A DNA stretch of 37,110 bases. Source: Chloroflexota bacterium (GTDB taxonomy: Bacteria; Chloroflexota; Dehalococcoidia; SZUA-161). Positions 1 to 7,698 of the stretch are shown one piece after another. Numbering within the stretch: position 1 is the stretch's first letter; each line of letters starts with the position of its first letter. A program made the translations under genes and the position numbers. The notes beneath the pieces are model-generated. The model ran no database searches and was not told the origin of the DNA. It worked only from the letters and a program-made list of their open reading frames with translations. Location: contig JAJYLC010000016.1 in the NCBI GenBank assembly GCA_021787935.1, positions 1-37,110 on the forward strand. Reading direction: 5' to 3'.

Positions 1-588
1 CTTGGCGATGCCCTGCAGTACCTTATCGCTGTAGACCACGCCGGTGGGGTTATTGGGCGAGTTCACCAGCACAGCCTTTGTCTTCGATGTAATGCTTTCT
101 TCCAGAGCCTTAAGGTCGGGGATGAACTTGCTATCAGTGGGGACTATTCTGGCTACAGCCTGATGGTTGTCTGCATAATAGATGTACTCAGAGAAATAGG
201 GGGCGAAGATGATTATTTCGTCCCCTGGCTCGGAGATAGCTTTTATTGCTGTATTCAGCGCCCCAGCAGCGCCGCAGGTCATTACTATTTCATTAGCTGT
301 GAAGGGCAGCCCTGTCTTGGCTGAAAGGTGCGCTGCTACCGCAGCACGTGTCTCAGGATACCCCGCGTTGGGCATATAACGGTGCATCCCCGGCCTAGGT
401 TTGTTCGCCCAATCGCGCAGCTCTCCCCGGAACTGATCAGGCGGCTCGAATATCGGGTTGCCCAGGGAGAGATCGAAGACATTCTTTTCACCGAATTTCT
501 TTTTGAGGGCGATCCCTTCCTCGAACATCTTTCGGATCCACCCGCCCTCGGTCATGTACTTCTTAACTTTTTTAGAAACTGCCATCAT
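1..588 (-). CDS. PLP-dependent aminotransferase, class I/II (partial, N-terminal half)
   Basis: This is the N-terminal 196 residues of a fold-type I aminotransferase related to aspartate aminotransferase; the gene runs off the left edge. The reverse strand reads LSLGNPIFEPPDQFRGEL near the N-terminus, then TCGAAGALNTAIKA (cofactor phosphate region), and ends in LVNSPNNPTGVVYSDK. The SPNNPTG motif is the signature of class I aminotransferases. The PLP-binding lysine lies beyond the edge. The start is one of two adjacent ATGs (588 or 585), preceded by GGGGAG. It lies downstream of DAHP synthase on the same strand, which would fit aromatic amino-acid transamination, but substrate cannot be read from this half. 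Between the two genes are two hairpin repeats (637-682). Confidence 0.85.
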   Translation of the reverse strand, partial: MMAVSKKVKKYMTEGGWIRKMFEEGIALKKKFGEKNVFDLSLGNPIFEPPDQFRGELRDWANKPRPGMHRYMPNAGYPETRAAVAAHLSAKTGLPFTANEIVMTCGAAGALNTAIKAISEPGDEIIIFAPYFSEYIYYADNHQAVARIVPTDSKFIPDLKALEESITSKTKAVLVNSPNNPTGVVYSDKVLQGIAK

Positions 589-636
589 CTTGCTCCCCGC
601 AAGAAATTCTAAATATTATTGAATTTCTTTAGGGTA

Positions 637-682
637 GGTTGGAGCACCCGCTCCAACCATGCCTGGAGCGGATGCTCCAGGC
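637..682. repeat. Tandem pair of short perfect hairpins (TTGGAGC-type palindrome)
   Basis: Two perfect 9-bp stems with 4-nt loops lie side by side: GGTTGGAGC at 637-645 with GCTCCAACC at 650-658, and GCCTGGAGC at 661-669 with GCTCCAGGC at 674-682. The first recurs almost exactly at 21617-21640, so this is a dispersed repeat. There is no T-run, so rho-independent termination is not obvious. Confidence 0.8.
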
Positions 683-700
683 TCCCCATATTTATATCTG

Positions 701-1717
701 CTAAAGAGGCCTGCCTATAGCCTTTGCAATTGGCCTCAGTTCTGCCATTAGGCGCTCGAAATTGGGGATGTTCAAAGATTGCAAACCATCGACCAGCGCT
801 TCCTCCGGATTAAGGTGAACCTCTACCAGGAGGCCGTCTGCACCTGCCGCTATGGCAGCCTTGGCTATGGTGGGCACGTAGGCGAAATGCCCTGCAGCAT
901 GGCTGGGGTCTACGACTACCGGAAGGTGGCTGAAGCGTTTGATGACCCCGATCGAGCTGATGTCCATAGAAAAGCGGATGCTGTCTTCAAAGGTCCTTAT
1001 GCCGCGCTCACACAGTATCACCTGCTGATTGCCTTCGGCCAGAAGATAGTCGGCCGCTGTGAGCCATTCCTTGATAGTGGCAGCATAGCCTCTCTTCAGC
1101 ATTATGGGATGTCTCATCTTGGACAGCTCTTTCAAAAGGGCAAAGTTCTGCATATTGCGAGAGCCTACCTGCAATATATCGGCGTGCTTGGCTATAATCT
1201 CTATGTTCTGGATATCAACAACCTCGGTCACGACAGGGATGCCGAGGTCAGTTTTTACCTTAGCCAGCATCTTCAAAGCCTTCTTCTCCAGGCCCTGGAA
1301 GCTGAAAGGCGAAGTGCGGGGTTTGTAGGCGCCACCTCTAACTATCGAAGCGCCGAGGCGCTGGACCGCTTTGGCAGTTTCCATGAGCTGGTGCTCGCTC
1401 TCCACAGCGCAGGGGCCGGCCATGATAACCAGCCTTTTACCTCCTATTTCAATCCCATTGACATTCACTATGGTGTTCTGCGGATGGAATTCCCGCGAGG
1501 CGAGCTTGTAGGGCTTCATTACGCGGGATACGCTCTCCACACCGGGCAGAACGGCAAAAACATCGGTGGATGCCTTGCCGGTGTCGCTGCCCAGTATCGC
1601 CACCACCGTCTTCTCAGTGCCCAGGTTCAACTGCACCTCAAAGCCCAGGGCATGAGCCCTCTTTACTACATGGTTTACCTGCTGCCTTGTGGCACCCTTG
1701 CTCATTTCCACAATCAT
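701..1717 (-). CDS. aroF: 3-deoxy-7-phosphoheptulonate (DAHP) synthase, type I-beta with N-terminal regulatory domain
   Basis: The enzyme condenses phosphoenolpyruvate and erythrose 4-phosphate, the first step of the shikimate pathway, in the cytoplasm. The 338-aa protein has an N-terminal ferredoxin-like domain (about 1-70) of the kind that gives feedback control in Thermotoga-type enzymes, then the KDPG-type TIM barrel: MAGPCAVES at 99-107, RGGAYKPRTSPFSFQGL at 127-143, the metal-ligand region CERGIRTFE at 236-244 and VVVDPSHAAG at 267-276. All expected active-site blocks are intact. The ATG at 1717 follows GAGGTGACCTAAC. It begins 24 bp after the thioesterase gene, probably in one transcript with it and the aminotransferase. 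I use the symbol loosely for this class; other genomes call it aroG or aroA. Confidence 0.95.
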   Translation of the reverse strand: MIVEMSKGATRQQVNHVVKRAHALGFEVQLNLGTEKTVVAILGSDTGKASTDVFAVLPGVESVSRVMKPYKLASREFHPQNTIVNVNGIEIGGKRLVIMAGPCAVESEHQLMETAKAVQRLGASIVRGGAYKPRTSPFSFQGLEKKALKMLAKVKTDLGIPVVTEVVDIQNIEIIAKHADILQVGSRNMQNFALLKELSKMRHPIMLKRGYAATIKEWLTAADYLLAEGNQQVILCERGIRTFEDSIRFSMDISSIGVIKRFSHLPVVVDPSHAAGHFAYVPTIAKAAIAAGADGLLVEVHLNPEEALVDGLQSLNIPNFERLMAELRPIAKAIGRPL

Positions 1718-1741
1718 GTTAGGTCACCTCAAATCAGAGTG

Positions 1742-2146
1742 TTACTTTCTCTCCCCCAGAGAGACGGTTGTGCCTGTTGCCCGGGCGATAGTCTTCCCTT
1801 TAGAGTCAGCTACAGTCATCTCCGATATGCCCAGCTTCTTGCCCGCATGAATAACTTTGGATTCTGCGTAGATGGTCTCTCCCACAGGCGCAGCGGCAAT
1901 ATAGTTGATGTTTAATTGCACAGCCACATAGATATAGTCCAGCGTATTAAGTGAGCAGCCGAAGGCCTGGTCGAGTAATGAGGCAATCACGCCGCCGTGA
2001 ATCAAGTTCTCCCAGTTCAGAAAATCTTTTTTCAGCTCCATCTTTACTCTGGCATATCCCTTGGACAGCTCCACCAGCTTCATGCCCATGTTCAGGGCAT
2101 AGGGCGAGGTATCGAACCTCCGGCGCATCTCTTCTACATCAGCCAT
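1742..2146 (-). CDS. PaaI-type hotdog-fold thioesterase
   Basis: The protein is 134 aa from the ATG at 2146, which has AGGAGA eight bases upstream; the in-frame extension to 2209 has no ribosome site. NLIHGGVIASLLDQAFGCS carries the HGG motif and acidic residue of the PaaI / acyl-CoA thioesterase group, and the C-terminal half has the expected hotdog strands ending in ARATGTTVSLG. It should hydrolyse a CoA thioester in the cytoplasm; the acyl group cannot be predicted. It is the first gene of a minus-strand set with aroF and the aminotransferase, so phenylacetyl-type or aromatic CoA esters are possible but unproven. Confidence 0.85.
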   Translation of the reverse strand: MADVEEMRRRFDTSPYALNMGMKLVELSKGYARVKMELKKDFLNWENLIHGGVIASLLDQAFGCSLNTLDYIYVAVQLNINYIAAAPVGETIYAESKVIHAGKKLGISEMTVADSKGKTIARATGTTVSLGERK

Positions 2147-2548
2147 ACTTATATTCTCCTGCCTATTACATAAATATTCCAGGCTAAGCGGATTTAATGA
2201 TTTTAGCAATAAACTGGCAGCGACACAACTTTAAAGTGAAGAACTTTAAAAACTTCTTTTCAGCCCCTGTATCTCCTATTTCTCGGTGGAAAAGGAGAAA
2301 TTGAGGGACACCCCAATCCCCCGGCGGAAGCTAAGGTTTATATAAATAAATACCTAGCCATCTGACCAGGACAAAGACTAGCCGATAGTTTAGTACTAAT
2401 CCCTCCAGATGATTGGTGCATTCGATAGCGTCTGCCTTTAACATAGTTGACCGTGAGGCGGGTTGCTTCCCTGATGTTCTGAGCTTATCAAACTTGTGAG
2501 TTGATAAACCACGATGATATACTTGGTAAATATAAACTGGATATTGCA
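2147..2548. other. Divergent intergenic region
   Basis: About 400 bp separates the minus-strand thioesterase from the plus-strand ABC exporter. I see no coding potential. It holds a weak hairpin near 2268-2300 (TCTCC / GGAGA arms) and a clean inverted repeat at 2485-2507. No convincing sigma70 promoter was found for either side. Confidence 0.6.
2485..2507. promoter_or_regulatory. Inverted repeat TTATCAA-N9-TTGATAA, operator candidate
   Basis: TTATCAA at 2485-2491 and TTGATAA at 2501-2507 form a perfect 7-bp inverted repeat, centres 16 bp apart, about 40 bp before the ABC ATPase start. This is the size of a dimeric repressor site. No regulator gene is adjacent. Confidence 0.4.
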
Positions 2549-3457
2549 ATGAAAAAGGTCATTGAGGTCGAACACCTTAGAAAAGCTTATGGCTCCCTTG
2601 TTGCTGTAAATGATGTTTCCTTCTCGGTAGCAGAAGGCGAGATTTTCGGAATCCTTGGCCCCAACGGGGCAGGTAAGACTACTACCGTTGAGTGCGTACA
2701 GGGTCTGCGTCCCTTCGATTCAGGCCTTATTCATGTACTCGGTCTCGACCCTAAGTCTGATGGAATAGCCCTGAGGCAACTGATAGGTTCTCAGCTCCAG
2801 GAGTCAGCCCTTCCCGACCGCATTAAAGTCTGGGAAGCGCTTGATCTCTTTTCTTCATTTCTCCCGCATAGTCTGAACTGGTGTGAACTGATGAACCAGT
2901 GGGGACTTGCAGAGAAACGTAACGCCTCATTTTCCAGCTTGTCTGGTGGTCAACGTCAGAGGTTGCTGGTAGCTCTGGCCCTGGTGAATAACCCTAAAAT
3001 CGTATTTCTCGATGAGATGACCGCCGGCCTAGACCCTGCAGCCCGTCACGTAGCCTGGGACTTGATTCGGGCTATCAGAGAAAGAGGCACCACGGTCGTG
3101 CTGGTTACCCATTTCATGGACGAAGCAGAACACCTGTGTGACCGTCTGGCTATTGTCGATCAGGGCAAACTCGTTGCTCTCGATACGCCGCAGGGACTCA
3201 TTACCACCTATGCTAACCAGAGCAAAGTAGTCTTCACCGCCGAGCATACTGATTTACCCTGGCTAAAACAGATACCTCACGTACGCAGTGTGACCAGGCA
3301 TGGCCCGCGTGTCGAGGTGGAAGGAACCGGACCGGTGCTAGCTCTGGTAGCAGCTTCGCTGGTCGATCATGGCATTGTTCCTTCCGACCTACGTACAGAG
3401 CAGCCAACACTGGAGGACGTCTTTCTGAACATTACGGGCCACGGCGCCCATAACTGA
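2549..3457 (+). CDS. ABC transporter ATP-binding protein (ABC-2 exporter, drug/antibiotic type)
   Basis: This 302-aa nucleotide-binding subunit energises the membrane protein encoded next. Walker A GPNGAGKTT is at 37-45, signature LSGGQRQRL at 131-139, Walker B IVFLDE at 151-156, D-loop AGLDPAAR, and the switch histidine in VLVTHFMDEAEH. The C-terminal part (about 230-302) is the extra domain usual in CcmA/DrrA-like exporters. I start at the ATG at 2549 because KKVIEVEHLRKAYG is the normal family N-terminus; the 16-residue upstream extension has no family character. No strong ribosome site precedes it. The permease begins 8 bp after the stop. Confidence 0.93.
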   Translation: MKKVIEVEHLRKAYGSLVAVNDVSFSVAEGEIFGILGPNGAGKTTTVECVQGLRPFDSGLIHVLGLDPKSDGIALRQLIGSQLQESALPDRIKVWEALDLFSSFLPHSLNWCELMNQWGLAEKRNASFSSLSGGQRQRLLVALALVNNPKIVFLDEMTAGLDPAARHVAWDLIRAIRERGTTVVLVTHFMDEAEHLCDRLAIVDQGKLVALDTPQGLITTYANQSKVVFTAEHTDLPWLKQIPHVRSVTRHGPRVEVEGTGPVLALVAASLVDHGIVPSDLRTEQPTLEDVFLNITGHGAHN

Positions 3458-3465
3458 GAAATATT

Positions 3466-4206
3466 ATGCGAACTTTATTAAAACTGACCTGGGTGGAGCT
3501 CAAGCTTTTCGTGCGTGAGCCCATCACCATGGTCTTCACCTTCGCCCTGCCTCTCATATTTCTTTTCGTGATGGGCGGGGTCTTCAAAAATAATCCCGAT
3601 CCGGATGTATATCGTGGCGTAGGAGCTATAGACTATTACACTCCCGCCTACATCGCCCTTGTCATCGGCTCGATTGCAGTCGTGGGACTGCCAGTGCACT
3701 TCACCGCCTACCGTGAGCGAGGTGTGCTGCGAAGATTTCGCGCTTCGCCGATTCCTCTGTGGACTATTTTCGGCTCGCAGGTACTAGTAAGCCTTGTTAT
3801 CGCCGCTGTAGGTGGTGTCCTAGTTACAGTGGCGGCCAAGCTCGCTTTTAACATCGGCATGCCTGAGTCGCCGGGTCTCGTCATCGGTGCATTTATCGCC
3901 GGCGTTTTAAGTTTTGTCGCCTTTGGTATCCTGCTCGGTTCACTGCTTCCTACAACGCGTGCGGCACAGGGCTTAGGTTTGATACTTATCATTATTATGC
4001 TGATTCTGGGAGGAGCCGGTCCGCCTCGAGAGGTGATGACGTCCGTCATGCGTGGAGTCGGGGATGCAACACCTCTTCGGTACGTAATTGTGCTAATTCA
4101 GGACCCATGGCTGGGCTTTGGCTGGAATTGGGCCTTCTTCTTGATTGTTATGGGGATTATGGTAGTAGCATCTTTGCTATCGCGCCGCCTATTCCGCTGG
4201 GAATAA
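3466..4206 (+). CDS. ABC-2 type transporter permease
   Basis: The 246-aa protein has six predicted membrane spans: about 20-38, 62-82, 104-126, 138-160, 168-190 and 222-241. The conserved RERGVLRRFRASPIP loop after span 2 is typical of ABC-2 permeases (DrrB/NodJ group). It pairs with the ATPase 8 bp upstream as an exporter, probably a homodimer with two ATPase copies. The substrate is unknown; drugs, lipids or a peptide are all possible. The start ATG follows GAGAAATATT. Three of its spans are Gly/Ala/Val-rich but the frame is intact throughout. Confidence 0.92.
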   Translation: MRTLLKLTWVELKLFVREPITMVFTFALPLIFLFVMGGVFKNNPDPDVYRGVGAIDYYTPAYIALVIGSIAVVGLPVHFTAYRERGVLRRFRASPIPLWTIFGSQVLVSLVIAAVGGVLVTVAAKLAFNIGMPESPGLVIGAFIAGVLSFVAFGILLGSLLPTTRAAQGLGLILIIIMLILGGAGPPREVMTSVMRGVGDATPLRYVIVLIQDPWLGFGWNWAFFLIVMGIMVVASLLSRRLFRWE

Positions 4207-4379
4207 GTTCCTCGTCTCCCCGACCGAATAATCGAACCGACTGCACTGTTAAATTTTTTGTTTTTATTAATAATTACTATAATTCGATTGAAATATATAG
4301 ACACAGCGCTAAAAGTAATGATAAAATCATTGGCAGTTAATTCTCATGGAAAGTATTTAAGCTGACGGAGGATATTTTA

Positions 4380-4502
4380 ATGGGCAGGAAGGAAAGAAAA
4401 GCGCAGCAAAGGCAAGCATATAAAGCAGCATTTAAAAAGGTCAAGCATGGCCATGGTGGCCGGCCAATTCGGAAGAAGGAAGAGGCAGCCCTCGGCAGAT
4501 AA
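4380..4502 (+). CDS. Small basic protein, 40 aa
   Basis: ATG at 4380 has GGAGG eight bases upstream. The product starts MGRKERKAQQRQAYKAAFKK and ends with KEEAALGR; 14 of 40 residues are Lys or Arg. I do not recognise the family. The strong ribosome site and the lack of any other explanation favour a real gene. It could bind nucleic acid. A second, even more basic small ORF lies 181 bp downstream. Confidence 0.55.
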   Translation: MGRKERKAQQRQAYKAAFKKVKHGHGGRPIRKKEEAALGR

Positions 4503-4683
4503 GACGTAAGACAAATCTGGCCTGAAAAAGCAACTGACCGGGGATGTAAACAGGCGGCTATTCATCTAACATGGATACAATTTTACCCAACAATAATCTA
4601 GCCCGCTTGAGGACATCCCTGGTTTGTTTTTATAAATATAAAACATTACAAAGCCGAAGCCGTTAAGAAAGGAGGTGAACAAC

Positions 4684-4788
4684 ATGGCACAAAAAGGAGG
4701 ATGCTCTACAAGGAGACCTTGTGGTAGCTCGGCCAAATCAGCAGCTAAGAAAACGACCAAGAAGACAGCAAAAACCACTAAGAAATAG
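4684..4788 (+). CDS. 34-aa Lys/Thr-rich peptide, possible leader peptide
   Basis: ATG at 4684 follows an excellent AAGGAGGTGAACAAC site. The peptide begins MAQKGGCSTRRPC and its last 15 residues are AAKKTTKKTAKTTKK, with seven Lys and five Thr. The stop codon lies inside the first arm of an alternative hairpin (4787-4793), so ribosome position on this ORF could decide whether the downstream terminator forms. It may be a regulatory leader peptide for the transporter gene at 4873, or a small histone-H1-tail-like DNA-binding protein. The two are not exclusive. Confidence 0.5.
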   Translation: MAQKGGCSTRRPCGSSAKSAAKKTTKKTAKTTKK

Positions 4789-4858
4789 AGCGAACATCGC
4801 TGCATAGAAAAGGCGGAAGAGGTCGCTCTCCTGGGGAGAGCGATTCTTCTGTATTTTT
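4787..4858 (+). terminator. Terminator with competing antiterminator arm (attenuator-like)
   Basis: CGCTCTCC (4824-4831) pairs with GGAGAGCG (4835-4842), followed by the T-rich stretch ATTCTTCTGTATTTTT: a plausible intrinsic terminator. AGAGCGA also occurs at 4787-4793 and can pair with the same TCGCTCT (4823-4829), which would stop the terminator from forming. The structure sits between the 34-aa ORF and the transporter. Confidence 0.55.
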
Positions 4859-4872
4859 GAGAATCGGATTCT

Positions 4873-6141
4873 ATGATACTCACTATATGTATCTTTGTTT
4901 TCACTTTAATACTGATTATGGTCAGGCCCAGGCCCCTGAACGAGGCTACAGCAGCCTTGTTGGGGGCCATTCTCATGTTAGCCGTGGGCACCGTGTCGCC
5001 TTCCCAGGTTTACGACGTGCTCAAAAACATTGACAACATCCTTCTATTTTTTCTGGGGCTGATGATTGTCTGTGCTGTGACCGACCGGGCTGGTTTTTTT
5101 GAGTGGAGCGCTCTCAAAGCAATCAGGCTTGCTAACGGGCAAGGACGCAGGCTACTTTTCGTCCTGTTCGGACTGGGAGTAGTGATCACCACATTCTTTT
5201 CCAACGACGCTACTGCCCTGATATTAACCCCGATTGTTTATGTGCTGGTTACCAGGTTGAAGCTCAACCCTTTGCCTTATGTTTTTGCCTGCGCTTTTAT
5301 TGCCAATACTGCCTCTATGATGCTGCCCATATCAAACCCGGTCAATTTGCTCCCTGTGGATAAATTCGGGGTCACCCTGGGTGAATACCTCCGGTTTCTC
5401 CTTTTGCCTACCGTACTGGCGATTCTAATAAATATAGCTCTTTTCACCATCATCTTTCGTAAATCTATTTCGACTTCATTTAAATACGATAACACAGGGC
5501 TCTCGGTTAAAATCGACAGGTTTTTCCTCTTCACCTGCGTTGGCCTTGTTCTAACTGCCCTGGGTTACATATTCACTTCCCTCTATGGCAAGCCTCTTTC
5601 CTGGCCAGCGCTAGGGGGTGCTGCCTTCCTTCTCGTAGGCGGCTTTGCCTTCCGTCACCTCACCCTTAGGCGTGTTAATTCGGGTATTTCCTGGTCCATC
5701 CTCCTTTTTATTTTCAGCCTGGCCTTGCTGGTTAAAGGTCTGGATAATGCAGGAGTAACTCACACCATTGGAGAAGCGCTGGCTAACCTTTCCTCCAGAG
5801 GCTCTCTGGGGGCAATAACGGCCACTTCTTTCGGCACAGCTATCGGCTCGAATCTCATCAATAACTGGTCGATGATGCTGATATCAGTATCCAGTTTGGG
5901 TAATATTAGCACCTCATTACCATCCTTCCATCAGGGCCTCATCTATTCAAGCATAGTCGGGGCCGATCTGGGACCTAATATCGCCGTCATCGGCTCGCTG
6001 TCCTCCATGCTGTGGCTCGTCATTCTGAGACAGAGAGGACTCGACATACGTCCCGTGCAATATTTAAAGCTCGGACTGATGGTTGCTCCCATAATGCTCC
6101 TCGCCGCTGCACTTGGTCTCTATGTTTGCAGCCTGTTCTGA
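4873..6141 (+). CDS. ArsB/NhaD-type (SLC13-like, ion transporter superfamily) membrane transporter
   Basis: The 422-aa protein is nearly all membrane spans (about 10-11). It carries the two re-entrant motifs of this superfamily: FFSNDATALILTPIVY (about 113-128) and FIANTASMMLPISNPVN (about 142-158). These match ArsB NNDGAALILTPIV / ADTAS...SNLVN, so arsenite or another anion is the best guess, but no ArsR, ArsC or ArsA gene is near. The ATG at 4873 lacks a strong ribosome site; AGAATC-G-GATTCT (4860-4872) is a perfect palindrome ending at the start codon. Expression may be attenuated (4787-4858). Confidence 0.82.
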   Translation: MILTICIFVFTLILIMVRPRPLNEATAALLGAILMLAVGTVSPSQVYDVLKNIDNILLFFLGLMIVCAVTDRAGFFEWSALKAIRLANGQGRRLLFVLFGLGVVITTFFSNDATALILTPIVYVLVTRLKLNPLPYVFACAFIANTASMMLPISNPVNLLPVDKFGVTLGEYLRFLLLPTVLAILINIALFTIIFRKSISTSFKYDNTGLSVKIDRFFLFTCVGLVLTALGYIFTSLYGKPLSWPALGGAAFLLVGGFAFRHLTLRRVNSGISWSILLFIFSLALLVKGLDNAGVTHTIGEALANLSSRGSLGAITATSFGTAIGSNLINNWSMMLISVSSLGNISTSLPSFHQGLIYSSIVGADLGPNIAVIGSLSSMLWLVILRQRGLDIRPVQYLKLGLMVAPIMLLAAALGLYVCSLF

Positions 6142-6217
6142 AGTAAGATTTCAGGCAGCCTACTATTTATCCATATAGTACTTCTTAACTATTTTTTAAA
6201 AAAGCTACTAAAACCTC

Positions 6218-6246
6218 TTGACATAGACCTCTGTTAGTGATATTTG
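6218..6246 (+). promoter_or_regulatory. Sigma70-type promoter for the kamA cassette
   Basis: TTGACA (6218-6223), 17-bp spacer, TATTTG (6241-6246). It lies about 100 bp before the GTG start of the KamA gene. The -35 is perfect; the -10 is moderate. Confidence 0.6.
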
Positions 6247-6345
6247 TTATACAAAGGGAGAATATAGTGCTGTGCTATTCATGAACTAAAATGCATGTTT
6301 CGCACAGCAGGAAAAATAATTAAGTAACAAGGAGGCGGCTTTAAG

Positions 6346-7698
6346 GTGTTACAATCGAATATTGTTATGCAGGAAAAAGCGCTTACTTCGGCAGATGAGG
6401 AACCTCCAAGCGCTGCCATTAGCGAGACCGAAGAGCCCCCAAGTAGTAAAAGCACAATAGGCTCGGAAAACCGGAAGAGATTCTTCGGCCATGTTGCGGA
6501 GGAAAATTGGAAGGACTGGAGATGGCAATTCCGGAACCGAATCACCACCATCGACGAATTATCCAAGTTCATCCCCCTATCAGGCAAAGAACAGTCAAGG
6601 CTTAAATTGGTAGCTACCAAATACCCCTTTGCGGTGACTCCTTATTATCTCACCCTGATCAACGTGGATGACCCCAATGACCCCGTTAGAAAGCAGGCTA
6701 TACCATCCTTTGACGAGATAGGTCTGGTGGGAATGGGGAAAGAGGACCCGCTGGAAGAGGTGAGAGATTCACTTGTCCCCGGGTTAGTACAGCGCTACCC
6801 CGACAGGGCGTTAATGGTGCTTACGGATATATGTCCAATGTTCTGCCGTCACTGCACCCGCAAGAGAGAGTGGAAAAATGGTGGCTGGGTGCGTAAGGCT
6901 GCCGAGATTGAAGCAATGCTCGAGGAGATACGCAGGCGCAAGATAATTAGAGATGTCATCATCTCCGGCGGTGACCCTTTAACCTTATCCACACGCCGTC
7001 TGGAAGAAATTATCTCAAAGTTGAGACAAATAGAGCATGTGGAGATCATACGCATAGGCACGCGCTTCCCCGTGGTATTGCCACAGCGCATAGACGATGA
7101 GCTTTGCGCTATGCTCTCGAAATACGGCCCGATATGGCTCAACACTCACTTTAACCATCCCAACGAGATAACGCCTGAGTCAGCGGCTGCCTGCGATAAG
7201 CTGCTTCGAAGCGGAGTACCCGTCAACAACCAGTCCGTGCTGCTGCGGGGGGTAAATGACTCCGTTGAGACTCAGACGAAGCTGTGCCAAGGGCTTCTCA
7301 AAATTAAGGTGAGGCCCTACTACCTCCTCCAGGCCGACGAGGTACAGGGCACAGAGCACCTGCGCACCACCGTGGAGGCAGGATTAAAGATTATAGAAGG
7401 AATGCGAGGATACACCTCGGGTATAGCGATCCCTACCTACGTAGTGGACCTGCCTGGAGGCGGAGGTAAGGTGCCCCTTCAGCCAGAATACCTCATGTCG
7501 CAAACCGGCGACACGCTTACCTTCAGGAACTACCAGGGCCGTATCTTCCATTACCGGGAGCCCAGGCTGATAGGACAAAGCCCCGCAAAGAATGGGCAAC
7601 GAACCTGCCGAAGGACACGGCCTGTTCTCACGCAGCTTGTACTGTTTAAGGAAGAAGAGAAAAGTAGAGATGAAAATAGGGCTGTCGTACGATCTTAA
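6346..7698 (+). CDS. kamA: KamA-family radical SAM aminomutase, probably lysine 2,3-aminomutase
   Basis: It should convert L-lysine to beta-lysine using SAM, a 4Fe-4S cluster and PLP. The radical SAM motif CPMFCRHC has Cys163, Cys167 and Cys170 (CX3CX2C). PGGGGK places the PLP lysine at 375. Asp331 (QAD) and Asp368 (YVVD) lie 44 and 7 residues before it, as do Asp293 and Asp330 before Lys337 in clostridial lysine 2,3-aminomutase; these bind the side-chain amine, so lysine is favoured over glutamate. The first 40 residues are a Glu/Ser/Pro-rich tail unlike the family core. The start is GTG at 6346 with GGAGG ten bases upstream; an ATG at 6367 is the alternative. The last 29 bases overlap the next gene. 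Confidence 0.92.
   Translation: MLQSNIVMQEKALTSADEEPPSAAISETEEPPSSKSTIGSENRKRFFGHVAEENWKDWRWQFRNRITTIDELSKFIPLSGKEQSRLKLVATKYPFAVTPYYLTLINVDDPNDPVRKQAIPSFDEIGLVGMGKEDPLEEVRDSLVPGLVQRYPDRALMVLTDICPMFCRHCTRKREWKNGGWVRKAAEIEAMLEEIRRRKIIRDVIISGGDPLTLSTRRLEEIISKLRQIEHVEIIRIGTRFPVVLPQRIDDELCAMLSKYGPIWLNTHFNHPNEITPESAAACDKLLRSGVPVNNQSVLLRGVNDSVETQTKLCQGLLKIKVRPYYLLQADEVQGTEHLRTTVEAGLKIIEGMRGYTSGIAIPTYVVDLPGGGGKVPLQPEYLMSQTGDTLTFRNYQGRIFHYREPRLIGQSPAKNGQRTCRRTRPVLTQLVLFKEEEKSRDENRAVVRS

Noticed and set aside
779-1915. 378-codon plus-strand ORF
   Set aside because: It is antisense to aroF and the thioesterase gene, which have full family motifs; its own sequence has none.
6346-7698. Glutamate 2,3-aminomutase instead of lysine
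   Set aside because: Both side-chain-binding aspartates of the lysine enzyme are kept at the correct distance from the PLP lysine.
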